This document shows, piece after piece, positions 5,445 to 13,322 of a stretch of DNA of 13,322 nt. Made by a program: the position numbers and the translations under genes. The stretch covers positions 45,522 through 58,843 of the forward strand of contig NZSI01000026.1 of the NCBI GenBank assembly GCA_002696685.1, read 5' to 3'. This DNA is from Chloroflexota bacterium (GTDB lineage Bacteria; Chloroflexota; Dehalococcoidia; SAR202; UBA826). The notes beneath the pieces were generated by a model. It had not been told where the DNA came from. It searched no databases and saw only the letters and a list, made by a program, of their open reading frames with translations. Every line of letters begins with the position of its first letter. The first letter of the stretch is position 1.

Positions 5445-6598
5445 CTGTTTCCGAAGTTCTTATTATTTTGGCAAAAGCCGTCATCTTGATGTTATCCGTG
5501 TCTTTTGTAGTGCTAGTGCTTACATATGCGGAGCGGAAAGCTTTAGCCAGGATACAGCAGCGAATGGGCCCAACAAGGGTTGGGTTCAAGGGTATTTTGC
5601 AGCCGGTAGCTGACTCGTTGAAGTTGATAACTAAGGAAGACATATTACCTACATGGGCAGATAGGGGGGTTTACTGGTTAGCTCCTATCGCTGTATTTGT
5701 TCCGGCTTTTCTTATGTGGGTCACGATACCTATAACTCGTCAAATAGTGGTTGAGAACCTAGATTTAGGTCTTTTTTATATAACGGCTGTTTCAGTTTTG
5801 TCTGTTCTGGGTCTTGTCATGGCGGGGTGGGGCTCAGCAAATAAATGGGCTGTTCTGGGAGGTCTTAGGGCTGCAGGACAACTCATTAGCTATGAGATTC
5901 CTTTCATAATGGCAATATTAGGAGTGGCAATGCTGGCACAATCTCTGGATCTCACGGAGATTGTTGCTCAACAGAGGTCGGTTTCATTTGCATTGGTTCA
6001 ACCTCTGGGGTTATTTATATTCTTGACTTCAGCTCTAGCAGAACTTGGTAGGACTCCTTTCGACATTCATCATGCAGAATCTGAAGTTATAGGCGGCCCT
6101 TTTGTGGAGTACAGTGGGGCACATTGGTCAATCTTTTTCTTGGCTGAGTATATGAATACCTTCACTATAGCTGTGTTGACTGTATTGCTTTTTCTTGGGG
6201 GTTGGTCTTGGCCAACTATGCCTTTTGAAGGATTTTTACACACGACCTTGTCTGCGATTTGGTTGTTATTAAAAACTTCTGCTGTCATATGGCTGATATT
6301 TTGGATAAGAGGAACTTATCCTAGGCTTCGGATAGACCAGCTTATGGCGTTTGGCTGGAAGCTGCTTGTTCCCCTCTCGTTCTTAAATATTGTAATAACC
6401 GCAGTCGTTCTTTTTTATGGTATGCCTCTTTGGATACTGACTGGATTGTCGGGGATATTACTAGTTGGCGCCGTTTGCATAATTCGACTTAACTCAAGCA
6501 GCTCTATGAAGCGAGATACCGTCAGGCTAGTATCTGCAAAAGATATACGATCTAAAACCAGGTATTCTCCTGTTGAGACGAGCGGAGGAGTCGAATGA
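5441..6598 (+). CDS. nuoH: NADH-quinone oxidoreductase subunit H
   Basis: NuoH is the membrane subunit that forms most of the quinone tunnel and the start of the proton path. Its 385 residues include about eight membrane helices and a polar C-terminal tail (from about 350). Conserved pieces are ERKALARIQQRMGPTRVG (31-48), KWAVLGGLRAAGQLISYEIP (135-154) and a loop with RTPFDI at 204-209 running to EYSG at 223-226. In that loop the usual PEAE reads HHAE: H210-H211 replace proline and the first glutamate, while E213, E215 and E224 remain. ATG 5441 overlaps the nuoD stop and follows GGGAGAGG at a good distance. The nuoI start overlaps its stop in the same way. Confidence 0.95.
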   Translation: MTVSEVLIILAKAVILMLSVSFVVLVLTYAERKALARIQQRMGPTRVGFKGILQPVADSLKLITKEDILPTWADRGVYWLAPIAVFVPAFLMWVTIPITRQIVVENLDLGLFYITAVSVLSVLGLVMAGWGSANKWAVLGGLRAAGQLISYEIPFIMAILGVAMLAQSLDLTEIVAQQRSVSFALVQPLGLFIFLTSALAELGRTPFDIHHAESEVIGGPFVEYSGAHWSIFFLAEYMNTFTIAVLTVLLFLGGWSWPTMPFEGFLHTTLSAIWLLLKTSAVIWLIFWIRGTYPRLRIDQLMAFGWKLLVPLSFLNIVITAVVLFYGMPLWILTGLSGILLVGAVCIIRLNSSSSMKRDTVRLVSAKDIRSKTRYSPVETSGGVE

Positions 6599-7179
6599 TT
6601 GGTGACATCATAGGTTTTATCGGTGGGCTAGCTGTCACATTAAAATCAACATGGCGTGAATCCGTTACCGCCGAGTACCCTGAGCCTGACAAGCGGTTGA
6701 ATTTGGAAGATAGATACATGGGATTTCCCGCTTTGACTTGGGATGTGGAGGTAGAGGAACCGTATTGCACGGGCTGCATGGTTTGTATAAGAGAATGTCC
6801 CACACAGTGCATGACTGCTGAAATGAAGGATAATCCCCTTTACCCTGGGGAAAGCCGCCGCAGGAAAATAGTAGATACCTTTGAGATTAATCTAGGTCGT
6901 TGCATAGTTTGCGGTATTTGCGTGGATGTATGTAATTTCGATGCAATTGAGATGTCTCATGAACATGAGTTAAGTAAGTACGAGCGCAATGGTAACCGAG
7001 CAGATTTGCAGTCGTTGATTACGATGGGTAGAGACTATCAACGAAAGGTTGGATGGGCGCCTAGAAATCCTGAGAAAAATCGAGGTATCCCTCAGGTTGA
7101 GGAAGGTTCAAGTCTGTCATTAAATGATGCCGAAGCGACCGACAGTAGATCTGGTGAGTCTATGGAGGGAAAAGAGTGA
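6595..7179 (+). CDS. nuoI: NADH-quinone oxidoreductase subunit I (2x[4Fe-4S])
   Basis: NuoI is the ferredoxin-like subunit holding clusters N6a and N6b, which pass electrons to N2 in NuoB. It has 194 residues. An N-terminal amphipathic helix (1-20) anchors it at the membrane. The ligands are C58, C61, C64, C68 (CTGCMVCIRECP) and C103, C106, C109, C113 (CIVCGICVDVCN). The second motif ends in CN rather than CP. An extra cysteine, C72, follows the first motif. The C-terminal 40 residues are acidic, serine-rich and probably disordered. Start ATG 6595 overlaps nuoH by 4 nt. Without NuoE, F and G this would be the outermost redox subunit and the likely docking surface for an electron donor; that is inference. 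Confidence 0.95.
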   Translation: MIGDIIGFIGGLAVTLKSTWRESVTAEYPEPDKRLNLEDRYMGFPALTWDVEVEEPYCTGCMVCIRECPTQCMTAEMKDNPLYPGESRRRKIVDTFEINLGRCIVCGICVDVCNFDAIEMSHEHELSKYERNGNRADLQSLITMGRDYQRKVGWAPRNPEKNRGIPQVEEGSSLSLNDAEATDSRSGESMEGKE

Positions 7180-7688
7180 CCGGATCTTTAATTCTTTTTT
7201 ATGCAGCGGCAGCTTTAGTTCTTTCAGGAGGAATTGGAGTAGTAGTTACGAGGAATATCGTTTACGCTGCGTTCTCCTTGCTCGTTTCAATGATGGGAAT
7301 AGCCGGTGTCTTTCTACTGGCGTTTGCTGAGTTTCTCGCCCTCGTGCAGATCCTTATATACGGCGGTGCTGTAGTAATCGTTATATTGTTTGCGCTTATG
7401 CTAACCCGCATCGACGATTTCCGTGATATTTCTGATAACCGCAATCGCCCGTTGGCTTTCGTTGTTTCCCTAGTTTTGTTTGCTATGTTAGTCGCCTCCC
7501 TTGCAAAAACTCCCACACCCGAAGGAGATCGGTCTCCCGTTAGTATGGTTGAGTTGGGGGAAAGCCTTTTTACTGACTGGGCCATTCCTTTTGAAGTAGC
7601 ATCTCTAGTTCTGCTAGTGGCACTTGTAGGGGCTATTGTAATAGTGCGACGTGATGCCAGTGACGAGGAGCAAGGGGACTCGAGTTGA
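7176..7688 (+). CDS. nuoJ: NADH-quinone oxidoreductase subunit J
   Basis: NuoJ is a membrane subunit that helps link the quinone site to the antiporter-like subunits. The 170 residues contain about five hydrophobic helices. The conserved third helix, with its pi-bulge region, reads EFLALVQILIYGGAVVIVIL (52-71), with Y62 retained. GTG 7176 is the start: GGAGGG lies 6 nt upstream and the codon overlaps the nuoI stop (GTGA). A polar loop (about 80-93 and 105-125) separates the last helices, and the tail is acidic (DASDEEQGDSS). Confidence 0.94.
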   Translation: MTGSLILFYAAAALVLSGGIGVVVTRNIVYAAFSLLVSMMGIAGVFLLAFAEFLALVQILIYGGAVVIVILFALMLTRIDDFRDISDNRNRPLAFVVSLVLFAMLVASLAKTPTPEGDRSPVSMVELGESLFTDWAIPFEVASLVLLVALVGAIVIVRRDASDEEQGDSS

Positions 7689-8002
7689 TATCTTTACCTC
7701 ACTTCCAGGTGTTGGCTTATATTTTGTTTTGCCTTGGTATATATGGGGTACTTGCTCGAAAGAGTACGGTGTTGGTTCTCATGTCCATTGAACTGATGCT
7801 CAACGCCGTAAATATAAATCTTATTGGATACTCGGCGTTTGGTACGTTCGGTGGATCACATCGATCTTTAGGTCAAGTGATTATAGTTTTTGTTATAACA
7901 ATTGCGGCGGCTGAACTCGCTCTTGCAATAGCGATCATTCTCAGATTGTATAGGGAGCGTCGCAGCGTCAATGTCGATGAAATAGATTTGCTCAAGGGGT
8001 GA
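7685..8002 (+). CDS. nuoK: NADH-quinone oxidoreductase subunit K
   Basis: NuoK is the MrpC-like three-helix subunit in the proton path. It has 105 residues. The two membrane glutamates needed for pumping are present: E36 in LMSIELMLNAVNINLI and E77 in TIAAAELALAIAI. TTG 7685 overlaps the nuoJ stop (TTGA) and is preceded by AAGGGGA with a 6-nt spacer, which makes this the most economical start. Confidence 0.95.
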   Translation: MISLPHFQVLAYILFCLGIYGVLARKSTVLVLMSIELMLNAVNINLIGYSAFGTFGGSHRSLGQVIIVFVITIAAAELALAIAIILRLYRERRSVNVDEIDLLKG

Positions 8003-8007
8003 ATACA

Positions 8008-9882
8008 ATGAGCATTGATATTTTTGCAGGTTCTAACGCCGCTTGGCTGATCCCAGCACTTTCTATTCTTGCTTTTCCAGTCACTATATTCTTAGGGAGG
8101 TTTCTACCGGGCAAGGGATCATTTATATCGATTGCTGCAATTGCAGCCGGCTTTATTTTGTTCTGGTTTGTTTTGTCCGATTTCTTATCAGGGGGTTCTG
8201 TTCCTCTACATGTCGATATTGACTGGATAAATATAGGATTCTGGAAATTCACTTGGGGATTTCTGGTAGATAGAATATCCGTGGTCATGTTGGGTCTAAT
8301 AACTTTTGTTGCCCTTTTGGTTCAAGTCTATTCCCTTCAGTATATGAAAGGGGATAGCCGTTACGGGTGGTATTTTTCTCTACATGCCCTCTTTGCTGGC
8401 GCAATGCTGCTGGTAGTACTTGCAGATAATCTCCTATTTCTATATTTCGCCTGGGAACTTGTCGGGCTTGGTTCTTATCTTTTAATTGGTTTTTGGTTTG
8501 ACAGACGCTCTGCAGCAGAAGCCGCCAAGAAGGCTTTTATAACAACTAGGATTGGGGATGTTGGTCTGCTGATTGGGATAATAATTCTATTCAAAGCTAC
8601 CGGTACTTTTCATATTTCCTCTATCATCCATGTTGCACAAAATGGTGGTATATCGGACTCGACGATTCTGTGGTCTTCCTTGCTGATTTTTCTTGGAGCC
8701 ATGGGTAAATCTGGTCAGTTTCCTCTTCATGTTTGGCTTCCGGATGCGATGGAGGGTCCTACTCCTGTATCAGCGTTGATTCACGCGGCCACCATGGTTG
8801 CGGCTGGTGTTTACTTGGTAGCGAGAATGATGCCTTTGTTTGATCTAGTTCCAGAAATGCAGGTTATCGTTGCTGTAACGGGCCTATTCACATTCATTTT
8901 TGCTGGTTTTATTGCCCTAGTGATGACAGATATTAAACGTATTCTGGCATATTCAACGATTAGTCATCTGGGCTTAATGATGCTGTCAATTGGGACTGGA
9001 GGTGTGGGTGCTGCGTTGCTCCATCTAGTGGTACATGGAATAAGCAAAGCGCTTCTTTTCTTGGGAGCCGGCAACGTTATGCACGGCACGAACGATGAGA
9101 CAGACTGCTGGAGCTTGGGAGGGCTCAAAAGCAAAATGCCAATAACAACAGGAGTTTTTTTAATTGGATCATTATCTCTAGCCGGTATCGCACCATTATC
9201 TGGGTTTTTCAGTAAAGATGAGATACTTAGCTCTGTGTACCAAGAAATGGGATTAGGGTTTTTGATAGTGACATTGGCAGGGGGATTTGTCAGCGCCCTA
9301 TATATTGCTAGACTTTTTTTCATTACGTTTACCGGAAGCTCACGGACTGATGCCGCAAAAAATGCTCATGAGTCGCCATTTCTTATGCTTTTTCCTGTAA
9401 TAATGCTTACGCTCGTTGCAGTGTTCCTTGGGATGGTCGCGATTCCGATGGGAGGATTTAAGGGATTTACGTCTTTTGTCGAACAAGAAAGCAAATTTCA
9501 CATAATTCCCTGGTTGATAGTAGTTTCCTTGTTGATCGCCATTCTTGGAGTGGTAGTGGGTTGGCTTTATTACGGCAAGTCATCCCTATCTCATAAATCG
9601 ATGGCATTGCGTCTAGGATTGCTGTACAAAGGCGCATTAAAGGGATTTTGGATAGACGCTATCTACCAGTTTGTTATTGACAGAATAGTTCTCGAATCAG
9701 GAAGACTTATAGCGACATTCGACCGTATCGTGATAAACGATACCGGTATCGATGGATCAGCAAAATCTGTCTTGTTATCAGCCTTCAAGATTAGACTAGT
9801 TCAGACGGGCAAGATATATAACTACGGTACTGCTATGGCATTCGGGGTATTTCTAGCGGTAATAGTATGGTGGGTGTTTTAG
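8008..9882 (+). CDS. nuoL: NADH-quinone oxidoreductase subunit L
   Basis: NuoL is the distal antiporter-like proton-pumping subunit, with the long lateral helix at its C-terminus. It has 624 residues from ATG 8008, chosen because AAGGGG lies 8 nt upstream; GTG 7999 in frame has no spacing. The pumping residues are all present: E150 in WELVGLGSYLLIG (TM5), D184 in RIGDVG, K234 in GKSGQFPLHVWLPDAMEG (TM7), H343 and K347 in HGISKALLFL, and K403 in SGFFSKDEIL (TM12). The C-terminal part (about 510-624) carries the lateral helix and final membrane helix. It is intact, with no truncation, and its last bases overlap or abut the nuoM start. Confidence 0.95.
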   Translation: MSIDIFAGSNAAWLIPALSILAFPVTIFLGRFLPGKGSFISIAAIAAGFILFWFVLSDFLSGGSVPLHVDIDWINIGFWKFTWGFLVDRISVVMLGLITFVALLVQVYSLQYMKGDSRYGWYFSLHALFAGAMLLVVLADNLLFLYFAWELVGLGSYLLIGFWFDRRSAAEAAKKAFITTRIGDVGLLIGIIILFKATGTFHISSIIHVAQNGGISDSTILWSSLLIFLGAMGKSGQFPLHVWLPDAMEGPTPVSALIHAATMVAAGVYLVARMMPLFDLVPEMQVIVAVTGLFTFIFAGFIALVMTDIKRILAYSTISHLGLMMLSIGTGGVGAALLHLVVHGISKALLFLGAGNVMHGTNDETDCWSLGGLKSKMPITTGVFLIGSLSLAGIAPLSGFFSKDEILSSVYQEMGLGFLIVTLAGGFVSALYIARLFFITFTGSSRTDAAKNAHESPFLMLFPVIMLTLVAVFLGMVAIPMGGFKGFTSFVEQESKFHIIPWLIVVSLLIAILGVVVGWLYYGKSSLSHKSMALRLGLLYKGALKGFWIDAIYQFVIDRIVLESGRLIATFDRIVINDTGIDGSAKSVLLSAFKIRLVQTGKIYNYGTAMAFGVFLAVIVWWVF

Positions 9883-9884
9883 AA

Positions 9885-11435
9885 GTGCTAGAAGGAATGG
9901 ATTCATTTGTCCTTTTATGCTTGGTTGGATTACCTATGTTGGGTGCGGTAATCTTACTTTTTGTTCCTGCAGGAGCGCTGAAAGTCATTAAAGTCGTGGC
10001 TGTTACGGTCTCGTTTGTTGTAGCTGTTTTGGCGATTTATATTTTCGTTTCATTTGACGAAACTGCAGGAGCTGTTCAATTTCAGAAAATTTATCGGTGG
10101 CTGTCTCTTCCTGGGCCATGGGGAGCTGGCGACGATGCGATCACATTATCTCTAGGGATTGATGGTGTTGGAGCTACCATGGTTTTGCTCACTGGGATTG
10201 TGATGCTGACCGGTACACTAATTTCTTGGAATATAAGGGAATCTGCCAAAGATTTTTTCATTCTCTATTTTGTCTTGTTGTCAGGGGTTTTTGGGGTTTT
10301 TGTTACTTTCGATTTATTCTTTTTCTTCTTATTCTACGAACTTTCAGTGCTTCCAATGTACTTGCTTATTGGCAAGTGGGGTAGCACTAGTCAGTTCAGG
10401 GGATTCACTAGAACTAAAGAATATAGTGCAATGAAATTGACCCTCGTATTGGTGGCTGGGAGTGTTTTAGTTTGGATAGCCATCATAGCTATCTTCTTCC
10501 AAGCTGGTATCGGTACATTTAGTATTCTTGAAATTCAGAAAGTTTCCAATAACGCTTTTTCTCCGACGTTTCAGAATATTTTCTTTCCTATGCTAATGGT
10601 TGGGTTTGGGATTTTAGCGGGTCTATGGCCGTTTCATACATGGTCTCCTGATGGCCATGTTGCTGCTCCAACCGCGGTTAGCATGGTGCATGCCGGTGTG
10701 TTAATGAAACTTGGGGCGTTTGGGATTATTAGGGTTGGTCTTGTGCTCATGCCAACTGGAGCCGAAACATGGATGCCTCTCCTGATAGTTCTTGGTGCAG
10801 TGAATGTCATATATGGCGCAGTATCGGCCATGGGACAAACGGATCTGAAATATGTTATTGGATACTCATCTGTGAGTCACATGGGCTATGTATTAATGGG
10901 TATAGCGACATTGAATGTTTTGGGGATGAGTGGAGCGGTGCTGCAGATGTTTTCGCACGGCATAATGACAGCACTATTCTTTGCGGTTGCTGGAATGATT
11001 TATGACAGGACCCACACAAGAGACACGCTTGTTTTGGAAGGAATGGCAAAAAGAATGGGCGTGATATCGGTCTTGTTCACCGTCGCTGGTCTAACATCTT
11101 TAGGACTTCCGGGAATGAGTGGATTTGTGGCGGAACTCCTGGTTTTCATCGGGGTATTCCAAAGTTATGGACTCTTGGGCACAATCCTGGGAAGCGCAGC
11201 CGTAGTGGGTGCTGCTCTAACCGCGGTATATATTTTGCGGTTACTTTCCAAGGTTTTCTTTGGCCCAACTCCCGAAATATGGGAAAGTCAGACAGATTCT
11301 GGATCTCGGGAACTGCTGGCAGCAGGGGTATTGGTAGCTATCATATTTTCGGTCGGGCTTTGGCCCTTTCCATACATTGAGGTTATCGAGAGCGGAGTGA
11401 ACCCAATACTTGCAATGATACCGGGGGCGAGATGA
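9885..11435 (+). CDS. nuoM: NADH-quinone oxidoreductase subunit M
   Basis: NuoM is the middle antiporter-like proton pump. The start is ambiguous: ATG 9867 overlaps nuoL but lacks a binding site, GTG 9885 has GGTGGG 10 nt upstream, and ATG 9897 has AAGGA directly abutting it. From 9885 the protein has 516 residues and about 14 helices. E152 (FYELSVLPMYLLIG, TM5), K275 (VLMKLGAFG, TM8) and E417 (GFVAELL, TM12) are kept. The TM7 segment reads GFGILAGLWPFHTWSPDGH, so L244 (codon 10614-10616) sits where E. coli-type NuoM has the proton-path lysine (VKVPLFPFHTWLPDAH). This may be a lineage trait. The stop overlaps the nuoN start (ATGA). Confidence 0.94.
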   Translation: MLEGMDSFVLLCLVGLPMLGAVILLFVPAGALKVIKVVAVTVSFVVAVLAIYIFVSFDETAGAVQFQKIYRWLSLPGPWGAGDDAITLSLGIDGVGATMVLLTGIVMLTGTLISWNIRESAKDFFILYFVLLSGVFGVFVTFDLFFFFLFYELSVLPMYLLIGKWGSTSQFRGFTRTKEYSAMKLTLVLVAGSVLVWIAIIAIFFQAGIGTFSILEIQKVSNNAFSPTFQNIFFPMLMVGFGILAGLWPFHTWSPDGHVAAPTAVSMVHAGVLMKLGAFGIIRVGLVLMPTGAETWMPLLIVLGAVNVIYGAVSAMGQTDLKYVIGYSSVSHMGYVLMGIATLNVLGMSGAVLQMFSHGIMTALFFAVAGMIYDRTHTRDTLVLEGMAKRMGVISVLFTVAGLTSLGLPGMSGFVAELLVFIGVFQSYGLLGTILGSAAVVGAALTAVYILRLLSKVFFGPTPEIWESQTDSGSRELLAAGVLVAIIFSVGLWPFPYIEVIESGVNPILAMIPGAR

Positions 11436-12919
11436 ACGATTTTTCTCTCTTGATTCCCGAGTTTCTCGTAGCGGGGCTTGCATTTTTCATTCTCGCATTG
11501 GACCTTTTTATTAAAGAAAATTGGAAGCAGCACCTCGCATGGATTGGATTCATTGGTCTTGTAGTAATCCTACTTATAAGCTTGTTTGTTGAGTCCGACG
11601 GCCAGCTTTATGATGGATTGCTTGAATTTGATGAATTCACTAAATTTTTTAGAATATTTTTCCTCGTTATAGGTGCTGTAGCTGTCATTATATCTAGGGA
11701 ATATGTTCATTCCAAACTAAAATACCCAGGTGAGTATTATGGGATTCTTCTTTTTACTCTACTGGGGGCGATGCTTCTAGCATCTTCTGCGGAGCTACTC
11801 ACTGCTTACATTAATCTCGAGTTACTTAGCTTCGGACTATATGTTCTGGTTGGTTATGAAAGATACAATCCAAAATCTAATGAAGCCTCTGTTAAATATA
11901 TTCTGCTTGGGGCATTTTCATCGGCACTAATACTTTTTGGAATCAGTCAAATATATGGAATCTTAGGAACCACGAGATTTGACGAAATGTCTGTTGCTTT
12001 TAGCGCCCTCCCCTCCATATATCCTGGTTTAGCAGTGGGATTCGTTTTGATGGTGAGTGGTCTGGGATTTAAGCTTGCCGCGGTACCCTTTCATATGTGG
12101 GCTCCAGACGTCTATGAGGGAGCTCCATTGCCTATCACTGCGTGGCTGTCAGTGGGATCTAAGGCTGCTGCACTGGCACTGGCAATGAGATTATTTGCCG
12201 AAGGATTTTTTACAGTTCTTGGAGAGTTGCAACCTGTAATAATCGTAATTGCTGCAAGTACCATGGTAGTCGGCAATTTGCTGGCACTTGTTCAGAGAAA
12301 TATGAAGCGGCTTCTGGCATATTCAAGCATTGGGCATATGGGTTATCTTTTAATGGGTCTAGCCGCTCTTGTTCCGGTTGTGGGTAATGGGACTACAACT
12401 GAGAAGTTGTCGAATTTAGTTTCCAACGGACTTCTGTTTCACATGGTTTCGTACGGGTTCACTAGTATGGCAGCGTTTCTTTGTGTAATAGTTGTGTATA
12501 ACAATACTGGCAGGGACGACATATCTGGTCTTGCTGGTCTTTCAAAAAGGCAACCACTGGTTTCATTGGTGCTGGTTTGCGCTCTTTTCTCAATGGCAGG
12601 CCTTCCAGTCTTCGTTGGATTTGCGAGTAAGTTTTACCTATTTAATGCGGTGGGTGGTCAGGGTCTTTTGTGGCTGGTAGGTTTGGCGATAGTTATGAGT
12701 TTAATATCCCTCTACTATTATTTGATGGTAGCCCGACAGTTGTATATCGAAAGTTCGGAAGATAACTCCCCAATTTCAGTGCCTTTTCCCACAAAACTGA
12801 TCTTGGGAGGATTGTTTGGGGTAATGATTGTGCTGGGCGTATATCCTGCCCCGCTCATGGCTGCTATTCAACGAGCGACCGATGCCATCGCATCTGGTAA
12901 CCTATTGAGTCTTGTATGA
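11432..12919 (+). CDS. nuoN: NADH-quinone oxidoreductase subunit N
   Basis: NuoN is the antiporter-like subunit nearest the quinone arm and the last gene of the operon. The 495 residues are a normal length, with about 14 helices. Key residues are intact: E130 in NLELLSFGLYVLVGYE (TM5), K214 in GFKLAAVPFHMWAPDVYEG (TM7), K244 in SVGSKAAALALAMRLF (TM8) and K400 in LPVFVGFASKF (TM12). ATG 11432 overlaps the nuoM stop and follows a G-rich stretch (GGGGGCGAG). The reading frame is unbroken. The next gene begins 89 nt downstream and is functionally unrelated. Confidence 0.95.
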   Translation: MNDFSLLIPEFLVAGLAFFILALDLFIKENWKQHLAWIGFIGLVVILLISLFVESDGQLYDGLLEFDEFTKFFRIFFLVIGAVAVIISREYVHSKLKYPGEYYGILLFTLLGAMLLASSAELLTAYINLELLSFGLYVLVGYERYNPKSNEASVKYILLGAFSSALILFGISQIYGILGTTRFDEMSVAFSALPSIYPGLAVGFVLMVSGLGFKLAAVPFHMWAPDVYEGAPLPITAWLSVGSKAAALALAMRLFAEGFFTVLGELQPVIIVIAASTMVVGNLLALVQRNMKRLLAYSSIGHMGYLLMGLAALVPVVGNGTTTEKLSNLVSNGLLFHMVSYGFTSMAAFLCVIVVYNNTGRDDISGLAGLSKRQPLVSLVLVCALFSMAGLPVFVGFASKFYLFNAVGGQGLLWLVGLAIVMSLISLYYYLMVARQLYIESSEDNSPISVPFPTKLILGGLFGVMIVLGVYPAPLMAAIQRATDAIASGNLLSLV

Positions 12920-12929
12920 CTGATGAAGG

Positions 12930-12963
12930 TAGGTTTTAATTAAACTGCTATCAAAAAAACCTA
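12930..12963. repeat. AT-rich inverted repeat after nuoN
   Basis: TAGGTTTT (12930-12937) and AAAACCTA (12956-12963) are perfect complements with an 18-nt loop. It is too AT-rich and loosely looped to call a good terminator, but it is the only candidate nuo operon end in 12920-13008. Confidence 0.35.
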
Positions 12964-13008
12964 ATGTTTTGCTGACGTTGTTTGCAATAAAACTAAGAGG
13001 AGATTTAG

Positions 13009-13322
13009 TTGGCACATTCGAGTGATTGGCCTGAAGAATATAAACGAGGACTTGTTGTTGTTGCCCATGCAGACGATGCTGAATATGGCTGCTCCGGCAC
13101 TGTTGCACGCCTAGTTTCTGAAGGATGGGATTTTGCATATGTTTTGTGCACAGATGGAAGTAAGGGCAGTAGCGAACCAGGTATGACCGAGGAAAAACTT
13201 TCAGGTATACGAAAAGAAGAACAAGAGGAAGCCGGGAAGGCCCTAGGCCTCTCGAATGTTACCTTTCTTGGCTATCCTGACAGTTATTTAACTCCTGGTC
13301 TTGATGTGAGAAAGGATATTGC
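13009..13322 (+). CDS. PIG-L/LmbE-family deacetylase, N-terminal part (partial)
   Basis: This is the first 104 codons of a zinc-dependent N-acetyl sugar deacetylase of the PIG-L family. It has LVVVAHADDAEYGCSGTVAR at 15-34, with metal ligands H20 and D23 and catalytic D22. TDGSKGS follows at 48-54, then IRKEEQEEAGKALG (67-80) and VTFLGYPD (84-91). The usual AHPDD motif reads AHADD here, with alanine for proline; the ligands are unaffected. The third metal ligand (HxxH region) lies beyond the right edge. TTG 13009 is chosen because GAGGAG lies 6 nt upstream. The substrate is not determined: relatives act on glucosaminyl-inositol, bacillithiol or mycothiol precursors and antibiotics. It is on the same strand as the nuo operon but separated by 89 nt, so it may be read through or have its own promoter. 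Confidence 0.87.
   Translation, partial: MAHSSDWPEEYKRGLVVVAHADDAEYGCSGTVARLVSEGWDFAYVLCTDGSKGSSEPGMTEEKLSGIRKEEQEEAGKALGLSNVTFLGYPDSYLTPGLDVRKDI

Noticed and set aside
8964..9323. Minus-strand open frame of 119 codons over nuoL
   Set aside because: It is a shadow of the conserved antiporter domain of nuoL; its composition reflects the complement of hydrophobic codons.
1..13322. Mobile element, CRISPR array, tRNA or rRNA
   Set aside because: No transposase, regularly spaced repeats, terminal inverted repeats of insertion-sequence length, or conserved RNA gene motifs were seen apart from the riboswitch.

Overview
The window looks like a chromosomal segment of a bacterium with moderate GC content that often uses TTG and GTG starts. 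By protein character it is most likely a Chloroflexota member, possibly of the marine SAR202/Dehalococcoidia type. That placement is inference from three things: an 11-gene complex I operon without nuoEFG, a CO-dehydrogenase-like FAD/FeS gene pair, and the style of the NuoB and NuoM motifs. No rRNA, tRNA, CRISPR or insertion sequence was found.

Left part, minus strand (1-2447). Reading leftward from a divergent intergenic region come a [2Fe-2S] subunit (coxS-like) and an FAD-binding subunit (coxM-like) of a molybdenum hydroxylase, with no large catalytic subunit beside them. Next is a regulatory block of about 170 bases: a candidate extended -10 promoter, a SAM-I/SAM-IV clan riboswitch aptamer with a complementary pseudoknot, and two mutually exclusive hairpins, one of which is a U-tract terminator that also covers a Shine-Dalgarno sequence. 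The block leads directly into a 117-codon ORF of unknown function. About 260 bases further on is the start of a gamma-glutamyltransferase gene that runs off the left edge.

Central part, plus strand (2775-12919). This is a compact operon nuoA-B-C-D-H-I-J-K-L-M-N. Most junctions overlap (ATGA, GTGA or TTGA), which implies translational coupling. NuoB, C, D and I form the quinone-reducing connecting arm with clusters N2, N6a and N6b. NuoA, H, J, K, L, M and N form the proton-pumping membrane arm. The NADH-oxidising module NuoEFG is absent: nuoD is followed immediately by nuoH. The electron donor must therefore be something else (ferredoxin, F420 or another partner) or be encoded elsewhere. Most pumping residues are intact, but NuoM has leucine where the TM7 lysine is expected and NuoH has HH in place of the usual PE in its acidic loop.

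Right edge (13009-13322, plus strand). After a short AT-rich spacer, a PIG-L/LmbE-family deacetylase begins from a TTG with a strong Shine-Dalgarno sequence and runs off the window.

The least ordinary part is the riboswitch-controlled unknown ORF at 490-983.
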